Source: Eopsaltria australis (lineage: Eukaryota; Chordata; Aves; Passeriformes; Petroicidae). Taken from it: a stretch of 64,000 nucleotides of DNA. The DNA is taken from contig JAVTVJ010001345.1 in NCBI GenBank assembly GCA_034509425.1, positions 1 to 64,000 on the forward strand, written 5' to 3'. The notes under the pieces were generated by a model. The model saw nothing but the letters and a program-made list of their open reading frames with translations, ran no database searches and was not told the DNA's origin. This document shows, piece after piece, positions 24,826 through 38,000 of the stretch; position 1 is the stretch's first letter; each line of letters begins with the position of its first letter. Both the position numbers and the translations under genes were made by a program.

Positions 24826-25300
24826 ATGGCATAGAATCAGGGAATCATTGAGGCTGGAAAAGACCTCTAAGATCATCAAGTCCAAATGTACATGAAGAAA
24901 GCCTACAAGGAAGATGGAGAGGGACTTTTTGTAAGAGCATATAGTGACTGGACAAGGGGGGATGGCTTCAAAATGAAAGAGAGCAGGTTTAGACGAGATA
25001 TTAGGAAGAAATCCTTCCCTGTGAGGGTGGTGAGGCCCTGGCACAGGGTGCCCAGAGAAGCTGTGGCTGCCCCTGGATCCCTGAAGTGCCCAAGGCCAGA
25101 TTGGTGACATTTCCAGGGATGGTGACTCCACTACTTCCCTGGACACCCTGTGCCAACCCTTGGCAACCCTTTCCATGGAGAACTTTTTCCTAATATCCAG
25201 CCTAAACCTCCCCTGGCACAACCTGAGGCCGTGTCCTTTTTCCAAGTCACTTGTTACTTGGGAGATTTTGTCGCTCCCCTTTGTGATTTCCAGGAACCAA
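24826..25300 (-). mobile_element. CR1 LINE fragment, minus orientation, interrupted
   Basis: The left part (24830-24885: TAGAATCAGGGAATCATTGA, AAGACCTCTAAGATCATC) is the reverse complement of the CR1 3' end. The right part (about 25106-25300: CCAGGGATGGTGACTCCACT, CCTAATATCCAGCCTAAACC) continues the same minus-strand element further 5'. The two parts are separated by a plus-strand CR1 segment. A long open frame crossing this region on the minus strand is repeat-derived and carries no intact reverse transcriptase. Confidence 0.85.
24888..25105 (+). mobile_element. CR1 LINE internal fragment, plus orientation, inside another CR1
   Basis: The phrases AAGCCTACAAGGAAGATGGA, GAGGGACTTTTTGTAAGAGC, GATATTAGGAAGAAATCCTT and CTGGCACAGGGTGCCCAG are plus-strand CR1. 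The copy ends at CCAAGGCCAGATTGG and lacks the ~80-bp CR1 3' terminus. That is odd, because CR1 inserts by its 3' end and normally loses the 5' side. A rearrangement (inversion or deletion) between two CR1 copies fits better than simple nested insertion. Confidence 0.85.
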
Positions 25301-25579
25301 ACACTGCAGGATATCTGCACCCACCCTGCAGGGCGAACGAGCCATTCCCCCGAAGCCTCAACCCCGCTCGTATTAAGGCATTGATCCGAGTTAACAATAA
25401 TCTTTATTTATGTCCTTGATAAATCAGCGGCTCCTCAGCCGCGAGTCTCCCGGCAGGACCCCTCCGGAGCCGGGTCTCCCTGCACAGCCTCTTTGTCACA
25501 GCCCCTTCCCCCTGCCCACACTCAACTTCCCCAAGTTCCTAATGTGCCTCTTTGGCAAGCCGCAATTTTTCTCCGGGAT

Positions 25580-25935
25580 TATAAATTTCCGCCGTTGCCC
25601 TGATCCGGCAGCTGCCGGGCTGCCAGCGCGCCGCGATTGCTCCCCGGTGACACGAGCAGATCGATTTCTCGCCTCGCAGCGCGCGGGCGGATTAACACAG
25701 TGATAAATGGCCGGGGATTGATTTGCACTTAATTGACAATTTGGTGAACCCGCTCTAAAAAAAAAAAAAACCGAGGTTTGGCCCCGGGTAATGGAGCGGG
25801 ATCGATCCGTGAGGGGAGCGCGGCGCGGGCCGATAGGGGGCGCCAGAGGCTGCGGGACGGTTGGCGCGGGGCCCTGAGGGCTGAGGGGAGCGGGGGGGGC
25901 GGCGGCGCCTTCCCGCCACTCGCTGCTCCCGCCCG
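25580..25935. promoter_or_regulatory. Orphan CpG island
   Basis: A dense CpG patch (GCGCGCCGCGATTG, GCCTCGCAGCGCGCGGGCGG, GGGAGCGCGGCGCGGGC) lies in the middle of an otherwise AT-rich desert, more than 20 kb from either gene promoter. An AT-rich segment at 25691-25755 inside it carries ATTAACACAG, GGGGATTGATTTGC and TTAATTGACAATT. No splice-bounded exon was recognised. It may be an enhancer-type or noncoding-RNA CpG island. CR1 fragments flank it on both sides. Confidence 0.65.
25829..25849 (+). promoter_or_regulatory. Predicted CTCF-binding site
   Basis: CCGATAGGGGGCGCCAGAGG contains the CTCF core AGGGGGCGC in its usual context (a CC pair a few bases 5', C and G bases 3'). It sits inside the orphan CpG island, about halfway between the left promoter and LHX3. 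A boundary role is inferred from motif and position. Confidence 0.55.
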
Positions 25936-26027
25936 TGCAGCCACAGCCCTGAAACGTTAAAATAAATATGGGTATGGCACCTGGGGACACGGGTTAGTGC
26001 TGACCATCGTGGTGGTGCTGGGGGGAT

Positions 26028-26395
26028 CATAGAGGGACGGGATGGTTTGGGTTGGAAGGAGCTTAAAGCTCATCCTCTGCATTTGGCGGGGGCGCCTTCC
26101 AAGCTGGCCTTGGATACTTCCAGGGATGGGGCAGCCACAAATCCTCTGGGAAACCTGTGCCTGGGCCTCGCTACCAGCAAGGAGAATTTCTTAATATCCA
26201 ATCTAAACCTGCTCTCAGTTTGAAGCCATTCCCTCTTGTCCTGTCACTCCAGAAAAAAATAAAATATTCTCTCTCCATCTTTCTTGTAGGCTCCCTTCAG
26301 ATCACAATTAGCTCACTCCAAGCCTTCTGTTCTGCAGGCTGAACAACCCCAATTCTCTCAGTCCTCCCTTACCCAGCTGCTCTGGGAGAGGTTCC
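26028..26395 (-). mobile_element. CR1 LINE fragment, minus orientation
   Basis: The sequence runs ATAGAGGGACGGGATGGTTT, GGGTTGGAAGGAGCTTAAAG, CCAGGGATGGGGCAGCCACA, TCTTAATATCCAATCTAAAC, CCTCTTGTCCTGTCACT and CCTTCTGTTCTGCAGGCTGA, the reverse complement of CR1 from its 3' end inward. It is about 370 bp, 5'-truncated and noncoding. Confidence 0.9.
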
Positions 26396-29300
26396 AAACT
26401 CATTACCTCTGGCTTTACCTGCGGCATTATATTTATCTTAAATGTAACATAAACTCCCCCCAGGATCAGTCACCTGTGACTACGGGGCTTTACGGACAAA
26501 GCAGGGATGGGATTGCTGGCAGGAGTGAAAGTAAAGGCCAGGGAGGAAGTTAATCAACAAAAACTGTAACCTTCGTTTGCCTTTTCCGTCATCTTTTGTT
26601 CTTTCCTTCTGTTGTGCCAAATCCCACAGCTTTTACCCAGTAGCCCCACAGCACAGCCTGCATTATATGAGAAAAGCTCAGTGCAATTCACGACAGCAGA
26701 GCAACATTATCCTCCAGTATTTATCTATTATTTATCACAAAGAACTTTAGAGTTGACAAGAGAAACACTATGGAGTCAACCTGTTGAACAGCTCATTTCA
26801 GCCCCACCTTATGTTTGAGGTTTCTGAAGGGCTGCGTAACTTCGTGGCTTTGTTCCCATACTGGGAATAACTCAGGCATCCTCTGAACATAAAGGATGTC
26901 TGAATTGGGAGTTTTTCCAGTAACTTTTAAAATTCCAGCTAACCTGAGCTTCAGTTCCATCCACAGCATCCACAACCACCTCTGCGTTTCAGTCTTTAGG
27001 TTACAACTGCTACGTCTGGTAAAATAAACTGTAAACTAAGCTAAATCCTTTATATTGAAGAATTCCCACTCACCCCCGTGCCTTCTCCTCCTGGGAAGGT
27101 GGCACAAACTGATGATGAGTTTCAGTTTGTGAAACAAATGCAGGATTCCATAAAGGATGAGTCTGATGGAGCAGAGGGAATCCTGCAATCCCACAGCCAC
27201 GTGTGCACATGTGTGGAACCCCTCTCCCCGGAATTTCAGAGCTCCTTAAAGTAGTGGAAGCTCTGAAAATAATCAGTCACATGAACTGCAGCACACACTG
27301 CCCTTGCAGTGGGCTCTGACACTTCAAGGCAGCCCTTCCTTGAGGACAATCAGTTTTTCCCAACTCCAGGACTTGTCTCCAGCTCTGTTTCCAGCAAGAA
27401 TGACAAGTACTACCCAAAAAAACCCAATCCGCCTCCCCTACAAGGCAGCCTTCTCGACTATTTTGTTACACTGGTTATATAATGGAAAGGAGATAGAGAA
27501 GCAAATTAATCGCATGGGATAAAGAAAAGATCTTTTTAATGTCACCTGTAGCTTTGTGGCATCTTCCTACTGATCACAGCAAAGGGAAAATAGATTAGAA
27601 GCCAAGTCAGAATGCACTGTCAATACGTTTCGTTGGAAATGAAAAGGCAGGTTTGCTAGTTAATTAAGAACCATATCAAAAGGCAGCTAAAATTACATGG
27701 AAAGAAAAACTTGAAATTTCTCTGGCCCCAGAATGACCTCCACTCCTGCCTGCAGCTCCCTTTGTATCTGGTTTAGCCAAACCTCTGCGTGTTCCTTGCC
27801 TGGAGAAACAGGAATAGAGCTGAGAGTGCCAGGAAGCAAAATAACAGTGGTTTGCATAATAAATTAATGCAGAGTTATAACTCCTAGCATGGAGAGGGTT
27901 TAAATAATTGCACATTCAATGATTTGATCTCCTTGTGCAAGAATCAGGGGGTAAAATAAAACCTGATACTGCTGGAATGAAATAGCACCTCGTGACAATT
28001 CCAGCGTGGTAAAAGCTGGGGAGTGCTGAGCATTCGTGTTTTAATTATTGGACGCACATAAATCATTTATTACACATTGATTTGTTTTTTAAGAATGTTT
28101 TGGTAGTGTGAAAACAGCTGGTAATTAACTTGTGATTAGATAGATTTACCCCCTTAGCAAAGCAGGGGGAACATCTGAAGGCTTATGTTTATCCACCACT
28201 TCACTTTTAATTCTAAAAAGAACTCCAAAGCTCACAGGTTCTTGCTGAAGACATGGACATTATCTTGTGGAAAGTCATTTAAAAATTGTCAGAATTCTCC
28301 CTGTCTGGAAGAACCAAAAGTAAATATTTTAGATTCATGAGAATTCGGGTTGTGCCTGTGATTTTTATTTGGTTCCTAAGCTGTATCCAGAGGCACAGCT
28401 AATTGGATAGTAGGAGTTCATTAGTCGTTCAGAAAAGCAATATTGGTAGAAATAGCTGAATCCTTGGCACAACAGAAGCCTGGCTCTTGTCCCCAGTGTC
28501 CTTCTGGCTCCTGTGGGTCAGGATTTCACCCAAAGGCTTGAAAGCTTTTCAGCAGAGAAGTTATTTTATTTACTTCACTTTTACAATGAAACTCTTAATA
28601 AAGAGACTTTCCTCTGAAAACAAGCAAGGAGGAACGGAAATGAGCTGCTTTGTAATCAGCCAAGCCAAAGCAGCAAATGAACCCGGCTGGTTTGAGTTTC
28701 CCATTCGGATGCTATTCAATGCCACTGTTATTTCTGAACAGGACGGTGCAGCCAAGTCTGGAAATGGAGGGATTTGGAAAACAACAGGAAGAAATTCCAT
28801 ATCCCCTACCTGTCCTGTGAAATGTTACAGGAGACCCGTGGATAATTATTAAAGGGCTGTGCTGATGGCAATCTGGGTCTGCATCAGGGGACACAGGGTT
28901 AAGCCCAAGTTATTTTGAACAATAGATTTCACTTTATTTTCCTGTTTCCTACTTTGCAGACTTACATTCTGAGGCTTTACTACTTAATCCCCACTGTAGT
29001 AATAAAAATTTTTAATCCTGTGTTTAAAATATGAGATTTACTTGTCAAAATCTGGATATACAGCATGGAATTATAATCGCTGCTCAGCAAAAGCAATTCC
29101 CCTCAAGTTCAGGCTGGTGTTTGGGAGAGCCTGTCAGGTGCTTTGTGTCGGCACTGGAGGAATGTGCAGGCTGCAGAGGTCACAGCAGCTTTCCCTGCAC
29201 GCTGGGGACACAAGTTCACGTGCATTGCATAGGTACCAGCTCAGATTTCCTGGTTTCCTCTGATTTTGTGTTTAAATCCCCCTATTCTTGCTGGGGTGTT

Positions 29301-32300
29301 AATAGCAAGTTTGGCTCCCTCAGCCAGCACCTGCCAGGCAGTTACCACCTGGCAATTCATGGGTAAAACATTCATCCAGCACAGCAATGAAGAGCAGGCT
29401 TGTCACACACGATGTCACAACCACAGCTGGGCACTGCTCAGCTTTGCACAGACTTGAGTCAGGGAATCTTTGGCACCAGGAAAGCCTTGGAAGCCTCAGC
29501 AGGGATCACTCCCCTGCACTGGGCACCATGAACTGGCCCAGGATGCCCAGACCAGCCAGGCACTGCCCCAAAGGGTCAAGGCTGGACTTCTGAATTAAAG
29601 TTGAGATACTGATAAGGAGCAGATGTGGGATCTAACACAGATTAACATCCAATTGCCAGCACTGCCTCGCCGGGAGAGGGAATTCCAGGCTAACCTCACC
29701 ACTTCATTGTTAAACTTCAAATATTTTCCTCGCTGGAACAAAGTTTATTTTCCTCACCCAATATTTATTCAGAGCAGATCTGGAATGTGCCAAACCTACT
29801 GATCTTGTGTTACAATAATGTAACAGAAAATATTAATCTCCTTATGTTTTAGTGTGGTAAAATTAATGCCAATATCCCTGAGCTGTCTACTGGATTCTTA
29901 AATAGCTCTAAGGTCTCACACAGGGATACAGATATTGGAATAATTCTGTTTCCAGCAAAGGCATCTCCAGGAAAAGTTAAGTGCCAGTTTATCAATAGTA
30001 ATTCTGGATTTTCTCATGTTTGATTGGTTTTGAGACAATAAGATGGGAATATTGTATTTATCCCAGTGCCACCTCTCTCAGTGTTAATCTTCTCCCAGCT
30101 GGGGCAAAAGAGAAGGTTGCTCCTTGGATTGTTTTTATTTTCCCTTTAAATTTCACCATTCCCTTTGCATTTTTGCAGCTCATCTCCCTTATTAATTACC
30201 AAATTTGATGCTAGGGAAGGAACATACAATGAGTCAACTTGTGGCAGGGAAGGGTCACTACTCTGGGTGTTTTCAGAGTACCTGGTTATTTCAGCTTTGC
30301 TTGGAGATTGTTTCTAACCAGCAGCCCTTTGTCTTGTTCAATGGCAAGAACGCTTCCCCTTCCTGGCTGAAAGGTTTAAATCTCCATGAGGAAAAGAAAA
30401 CCTAGGAATAGTGATTATTTCTTCTTAATGGAAAATTATAACTATCAACTAAATCATCCTTCATGCTAGACATGACAGACTTAAGCACTTTGAAATGATT
30501 GATTTTTAAATGATCTTATGATTTCGTGCTTGAAGCAGTAATACTCTTTGTTTCTGCAGACCCTGTGTATCATCCTATCCCTCACCCAGCCGAGACACCA
30601 TTAAGTAGCAATTTGGGACATTTATTACTGGATATGGAGATAAAATGACATTATTTTAGTTGCACGATGCCCACGTGTCTCTGCCATACCAGGTCACATG
30701 CACTACTCAAGGCTGGCTTTACCCAGGACATGGTGCTGCCCTGCTTTTTCCTATTTTCCTAAGAAATGCTCCAGTGTCCCCTTTCTGGCCAGGAAATGAG
30801 GACACAGCTGCTGGATGGGCCACCCAAATCCCAGCTGCAGCCAGCCCTGCCTTTCACCCCGTTGGTTAAACCACTGCTTCATTCAGGGAAAGAAAACCTT
30901 CAAAGAACACATCAAAAGCATTTGAAATACAATCAGCCCTCAGCCAAATATCATCTCTTTTGGTTATCCTGACTTGAAAACCTGTGCTGCAGAATCAGTG
31001 CTGGGTTCCAGCTCCAGCAGCTGGATAAAATAAAGCTGTTCTCTCTGCCTCGTTGGACCCAGCACAGACTCCCTTCCCGGCACATCTTTGTCCAAACACT
31101 GTGACCTAAACTGCGACAAATGGAGCCAACCTCTCCATCAAGAAAGGCTTAATTTATGGTGAGCAAAGAACAACAAATCACAGCCCCTCAGATTTATGGC
31201 CCCCAGGATCTGAATTGACCATAGAGCACAGCAGCCTTTCCAGCACTCTAGTCATTTCTTTAATAAAGTTGAAAATATCAAATCTGCATGCATGCAGAGC
31301 CACCCCATCTGAATTTTATGTAAAGTGCACAATAAGTTTATGGATGGTAGTAACGTATTACTCCTTGTAATTTCATTATGTAAAAAGACACAGTTGGGAT
31401 CTCTTAGGCCCCTATTTCAACATTTATGAATTAAATAACAGAATGTATGCAAGGCTGGAATTGGAGAACAACATTTTCCAACAGGGAGAATTGATGGGGA
31501 AGGGTTCTCAGTATTTTATGAGGCTGTAACAAACTCTTTGCTGCCTAATTAGGGAGAGAATCTGACAGAGAATGAGGAATAAAAAAAACAAAAGAAAGCA
31601 GAAATCTGTCAAGATAGGGATAAAGCAAAACTTAGTGGAAATTTAGGATCTTGAAACAAACCCACCCTGAACTGTGGATAATTTTAGGACCAGGCCTGGG
31701 TGCAAACTTTAAGACTTGAGTCTGTCAGTAGGAAACCCTTGGGTCAATCCAGAAGCCCTAAGAGTTACTCCAGCAGCTATGAGGATAAGCCTTTGCTGTA
31801 TCTTGTCAAACTATAAAAACCTGTTCATGCCCTGGGTCTGTTCCTCCCCTGACCCCCACTCGCAGAGATCTTGTGTTTAATTTCACTAAAAGTTCCACGG
31901 TTTGCTCACAGTGGCTGTACACCCAAGGAAGGAAAAGCCTGGAGTGGATTCTGGGTTTATGTTATGTGTGAGACACCTCATGCCCTGACTTAAGTAAACT
32001 CTAACCTGTTTGGGCAATACCTTTTGGTCCATAGAAATGCCATTATTTAGACTATCACAATCAATAAATTGGATTTTGCTTTTGCAAGTGAAAGAGCTGT
32101 TATTTTTCATACAGTTTGTCAATAGGCTCCAGGTTAGGAGATATATGAAAGATACTCTACACGGGCCAGAGAGTTATGAGCTCTCAGGCAGATGAATTAT
32201 TTAAGTTCTTTTCACTTCTATAAAAAAATAAATACAGAGATGGCCAAAACAGATGCCATAAATTGTGGGTTTGATGTAGGATTTCCATCTTTCCTTGTCT

Positions 32301-34560
32301 GTTCTAAAAAGCCTGGGTTCTTTGTGCTGAAAATCCTTTTACCATTTGCATCGGTGCAGTGAAAGACATTATTATAAACTGAAATAGTGTCCTGTGAACT
32401 GGACTTACAGGTGAAGACTTACTGCACTCACAGCTGATGGGTCACCCTGGGAACTGAAGCAGCCAAGGACATTCCATCCCCTCCTGCTTGTTCCCTCCCT
32501 TCTCCAGACCCCAGGAAAAGACAGGAGCACCTTCCATTTTTTCTGACATCCCTGTAATTCCTGCCTTTCTGCCAGTCTGGCAATTTCCTGCCCCCATGAG
32601 CTACTGTAAAGAAATCTCAAAGGAAACTGTAATTCATTGCAAAAATCCCAAATTATTTGAGAATACAACAAATCCTGTGTGATCTAGACAGAGATCTCCT
32701 GTGGTTTGAAATCTGGGTTCCAACCTGCCCCTTCCCTTTGCCTCCAGTAACTCTCCATCCCTCACACCCCAACTCAGCAGAATTTCTGCCCTTCCATTCC
32801 ACCCTGACATGATCCGTTATTTCATCTTAATGTGCTCTATATACCTCATCAGCACGTTCAATACATAATTTTTCATTTACAAGTGTGCTCTCAAGAGCCA
32901 GGACAGAGAGCAGGGCCTCTCTGCTGCCAGATGCTGCAGGGATGTTTAGGCAGAAGGGGAATTCTTACATCCAATCTCATGTATTAGGATATTGGTTCCT
33001 TTTCCCCACCAGCACATGCTAGGAGCACTCTAAGCCAGCCAGCTCTGCCCTGGCTGTTTCCTAACCCAATCCACTCTAGTTAAATACCTTTTTCATAAGG
33101 AGTTTTAAATTATAAGTCTAAATGAGGCCAATAAATTATACTTCATAAAATCCTGTGCACATCATTTCCTCACAGAAAAGGCTCCAAAGAAATATTTTCC
33201 GTGCCACCACCTATGTTCCCATCCCTTTGCAATATAACATTTATTCTAATATTAAAATGGCAGCTGCTCTATAAATTGTGAATCATTAGCACTCTTCATT
33301 GATTTTTCCCTTGCAGCCTGCAACCCTGGGCAGCGACTGCGTGTGAATATCAGTCTATTGGATTGAGATTCATATCCTATTTGAGGGTCAAAGACCGAGA
33401 CCTCGTGAGCTTGAACTTCTATCAGCCTAAAGCTGATCAATACCTGGAGATGTATTTGATCCTGGCTGCTTGCACAGATTAAGTGGCCATAAATACAATC
33501 AAAAACGTGAGGCTGCTGGGGGAGCGGGAGCAGAGATGCCAGCTCCAGTGGGATTTCTGGGAGAAGGGACGAGCCTGCAGGGCTGGGTCCTGGCATTTTG
33601 GGGAGGCTCAGCCCTGCATGCAGCTGGTGGAGGAAGAAAGGAGAATTTGCAGCAGAGATAGGATGCAGCATTGTTTTCCATGTTCCTGTTGAACGTGGGA
33701 TCACTTCAAGGTCCCACACCCCAGGTATCCCAGGAGGTGAGGGCACTGCTCCTGGCACAGATCAGAACCAGCTGCACAATCACTGCTCAGCTTGGCACGG
33801 ACACCACGGGTGGAAACACCAGGAGGATTAATTGAACAAACATCAAGCAGATCAAATAAGTCCCTTTTCATCTTGGGCTCCCTCTCCCCCTCTATCTCCA
33901 AGTGAAACTTTAAATATATGATTAAAATGACCTATTAAAGAGAGGAGACTCATTCCATTTGACTATATTAATGGTAATTCTCTGCTGGCTGAGGAAGAAA
34001 AAAATCCATAATCATAAGCCTTATTAAAGAACAATATCCTTCGAGGGCTTATTGTTTTCCCCTTTAGAGAGTGAGAAGCCTTGAAAAATAGACATGGAAA
34101 CAGAGAGAAATAAAGACACTGTGTTGCACTGCTCCAGACACCACGGCACTCAGGGAAATTACCTCCCTATTTTTAGGCATGTTTACAACAGGCCTATTTG
34201 CAGTATTACCTTTGATCCTAAACTCCAATTTAAATTATTCTTTTAAACGCTTGGGAGATCCAGAGGGGGAATAATTAGAAGTGGCAGGAAGTCTGAAAAA
34301 GCAAGAGATTCTTCTCTGCAGAAAGTGGCTGTGAGGTGGGGTGGAGGGTGCGACTCTGGGCAAGCAGCAAAGGGCACAAACCATCCCTTGCCGTGTGTGG
34401 AGGGACAGGTGGCACCATCGGGCACCTGCAGGATGCAGCTCCCTCCACCAGCAGCCCTTGGTGCTGATTTTAGGAGGGAAACCTCTGTCTGGATATAACC
34501 AAACACAAGCTGCTGTTTGTATTTACACAGTTTCATGTCCTTGCAGCGTCCTTGGGGGAA
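26396..34560. other. Gene-free interval
   Basis: No coding exon, RNA gene or repeat family was recognised over about 8 kb. Texture alternates between AT-rich unique blocks (27990-28160, 28900-29060, 31260-31470, 33080-33300) and plain intergenic sequence. One perfect 16-bp palindrome, TCTGCATGCATGCAGA, sits at 31283-31298. Chance open frames of up to about 170 codons lack splice context and similarity. Confidence 0.5.
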
Positions 34561-34579
34561 GAGACTTCATTACCATAAA

Positions 34580-35060
34580 GAATATGTTTTTATTCCACTA
34601 CATAAGTACTACTTATTATAGTCTCATATATTTTCTGACACTACCAAGGGGTCTTTATTGTTGTACATCAAGGTCACTGACAAGTAATATATTCAATCTA
34701 TTAAGTTATTAGGGAGATAAATAATTTGGATGCAAGCTGAACTCTGAACTTTTACCTTTTCCCCTGACAGCCGGGTAGTTTCTTGGCGTTCATACTAATC
34801 TCAGCTCTGCTTGAATAGTAATTCCATTAGGGTTATGGCTGCAGCTATACATATGCAATGACCTCAAACACAATTTCTTTATGGGCATGGGCAATAGGAA
34901 TATTAAAATTTTAAGCCAAAGAGGATGTAATGTAACTTTACATTATTTATTGTAGACACAAATCCTTTATAATATTAAAGGATAAAGAATTAATAAAAGA
35001 AAGATCCCATAAACAATCCATAAAGTCAAATGTAGTTCTTGATTTAATGCAATTGCTTTT
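34580..35060. promoter_or_regulatory. AT-rich candidate element with two palindromes
   Basis: A long unique AT-rich block. It holds an inverted repeat TAATGTAA-CT-TTACATTA at 34928-34945 and a second, ATCCTTTA-TAATAT-TAAAGGAT, at 34962-34983, only 16 bp apart, plus octamer-like CATATGCAATG near 34851. Dimer-binding homeodomains favour such palindromes. Function is inferred. Confidence 0.35.
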
Positions 35061-38000
35061 TAGTGTCTTCTGGTTACAGACTTACACTTCATTAAAAAAA
35101 ATCTAGTCAAGAGTCAGGAGCATCCTGGTAACTCCGTGGTCCCTGGGTGGTTTGGAAAGCAGCTTTGACCCTCTGCTTCTGCTTGTGACAATCTACCCAG
35201 GAATGGGCACAAGCCAAGGAGTGGGTAACCTTAATCCAGAGTTATTACAGTTGTTTCAGTCCCTGAAACTGGGACTAACTGGTTATTTCAGTCCCTGAAG
35301 CTGGGACCTCTGCACCTGCTGAGCAAAGTTTCACTTTCTGTGAGACCACACAAGGTCTTCCTGCTGCCAGCACACCTCGGGATTGGCTTTAACCTGGCAG
35401 TGCTCCATTGAGAGTCTGTAGAATTTGGGAGTTGCTGTTTTTTCCCACCCAAATATTCTACCAAGTAGTTTTCAGTCCTGATAAACCCAGCTGCAGGGAC
35501 TGTGTGCCTCTGGCATTGCAGTGTGGGAATGCCGTGTGCCAGATTCTGGGAAAGGAAGTGTTTGGGAGCATCATCCCTGAAGGCTGCAGCGAGGACACTG
35601 CTTCCTCCAGGCTGATGTTGTGTGGCCCTGGTACCCAGAACTTGAACTATGCCAAAATCACAGCAGATTTGATAGGTGTTGACAACCAAAGTGTTAAAGC
35701 TGCTTTCATGTCAATTCTCTCTAATTCAGACTTCTGATGTCAAGAGAATGTAAACCTTGCTGAAGACACCAGTAGTCTAAATAATTAGCTAAACTTTGGA
35801 GGGAGCTTTTCTCTAATGAGAGCAGAATGAAAATGGAGGGAATAAACCAATGATTCTTTCCTATTAAATTTTATATTGCAAATACCTGCTGCTGTAACGT
35901 GTGGCAAGAGAACAGCCATGATTTTTACTTTTTTCCTGTGTTTATTTGGGATTGGAGCCTGGTTTACATATGAGAGAGTGTTCTAGTTACCTCCTGGGCA
36001 TTCTAGAACTACCTCTGTTAACTAACCTGGATTATTTTTCCAGAGAGAGGAATAGCTCTGCCATCCTCTCTCTAATTGTCCAGGGAGATGTTTTATTCCT
36101 GCTGCTGAAGCCAGAAGCCAAACCCATCTGGGTTGTAACACTGCCACAGTCAGAGTTCAAGCACTTCTTTTCACATTCTCCAGTCTCACTTCTTTTTTTT
36201 CCCTCCTCCCTCGTTCATCATCCCCTGCCCACACCCCTTCACCACTTCTCAGTCTTCTTCTGACTGGGAAATCTCTCAGGGGCTCAGAGCAAGCTGTTCC
36301 CTAGGCACCTGCAGCCCCCACCCTGCTGTCCCCTGGGATTTGGGCACAAAACAGCTCCCCCAGCACCCAGCCCATCTCCCCCCTGCCTCAGCCCCAGGGC
36401 AGCAGGAGCTTTGCCCCAGGCTGTGTTTGTGTATGATGTTGTCACACTGCTATGTGCCAATAAATGAGCTTGAGCCAAAGTTGAAGTTTTTCTCAGTTTT
36501 CCTTTTATTTTTTTCGTTGCACTTGTTGGGCATTTGGGCTGCTCCAGCTCTTCTCCAAGCATTTGTGTTGCAGTAAGCAAAATTCACTTTACATCACCAC
36601 TTTTAAACCAAATCTCGCGCATGTGCTGTTAATTTAGATTTAATACAACAATTACTGATTAAATAATTACCCATTGATTGTAATAGTGAATTGGGCATTA
36701 CTGAATTTGAGAAAAGAGCCTTTAAGTAGTTAGCTTGCAATACTGAGGCCGTTCTGCCCAGCAGGGCTGGTGACCTGTTCTTGAGTGGGCACAAAGCCAA
36801 GCAGAGTGAGGAGCTTTGGGACTCCCCCCCAGCTGGTCCCTTCCCCAAGTCTGCCGTTCAATAAACCAGTGATGGATGGGTCTGTCAGGTGGGCACAGCC
36901 CTAGAGAACACCCCTGAATTCTGTACAACAGCTCTCTGGGTGCTCCCAGCAGCAGCGTTTGGCCCTTCCAAATGAGCATTCCAGCCTGAGGAGGGGTCCC
37001 TGAGGGCAGGGTGGGCTGGGATGTTCCTGCAGCAGGCTGGGGAGCACAGCCCCCCTCAGCTCAGGGAGGGACACACCAGGGTTTAGCTCTGCTGCTGCAA
37101 ATCAAACGAATGACATGGATTTGTGGCCTATCATCTTGACAGCCTCCTTTAAACTGCTTATTTTAAAACAGGATAAACAGAGGATTAATAACCTTGCAGA
37201 ACACACAGAGCCTGGTTCCTCCCAGGGAAGCCTCTGTAACATCCCTCCCTGGCAGCTGGGTGAGGATCTCACCCCCCTCCTGCCCTGCACCCTGAAAATT
37301 GAGTGAGCTGTGTCCCCCTCAGCCTGCAAAAATAATTCAGGATACGCCCCTGATTCAGTTACAGGAATAAGGTGATACTGAAAGATGACTTTCCTCTGCA
37401 CTGCTTGATTTAGGTACAAGGAGGCCTGTGTAGTAAATCTGAATATTTTCTTAATCATCAAAATAAAATCATGTCAAGACCAACTCGTGTTCCAGCACTG
37501 AGGAACAGTCTGTTCCTCACACCCCTCATTCAAATTGGGTAGAAATGCTCTTTCAAAATATACTTGCAACTTAAAGCTGTTGAAAAATTCACAGATTCCT
37601 TCCAATAAACGCAAACTCTCCTGCATTAACAAGTGAGGAGCTCCACTGGGCAGCACAGGGGGGATTTTATCCAAGCCCTTGTGTCACTCAGTCATTTCAG
37701 GGCAGATTTTCCATCCCGTGCTGCTGGAGAGCCCCACAGAGCCCGAGCGTGGAAGGGTGAGCAGGCAACACCAGGAAGGTCCCTTTCACACTTCTGCCAG
37801 ACCTTGCTGCCTTGAAAATGCCACATTTGCAGCAGAGCAGCAGCACATCTAATAAATCACATCTGTACACTGCTTTATTCACAGGCACTGACAGTTTAGG
37901 ATTGACGACACCCAGGGCAACCGAATGTCAAGCACTCCTAATGAAAACTATCCCATTTTGCTCCAGTAGCAGCAGCTGCCAACAGACATAATCTACTGGC

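Noticed and set aside
24604..25320. 238-residue minus-strand open frame
   Set aside because: It crosses two opposed CR1 fragments and unrelated flank; no reverse-transcriptase motif is present.
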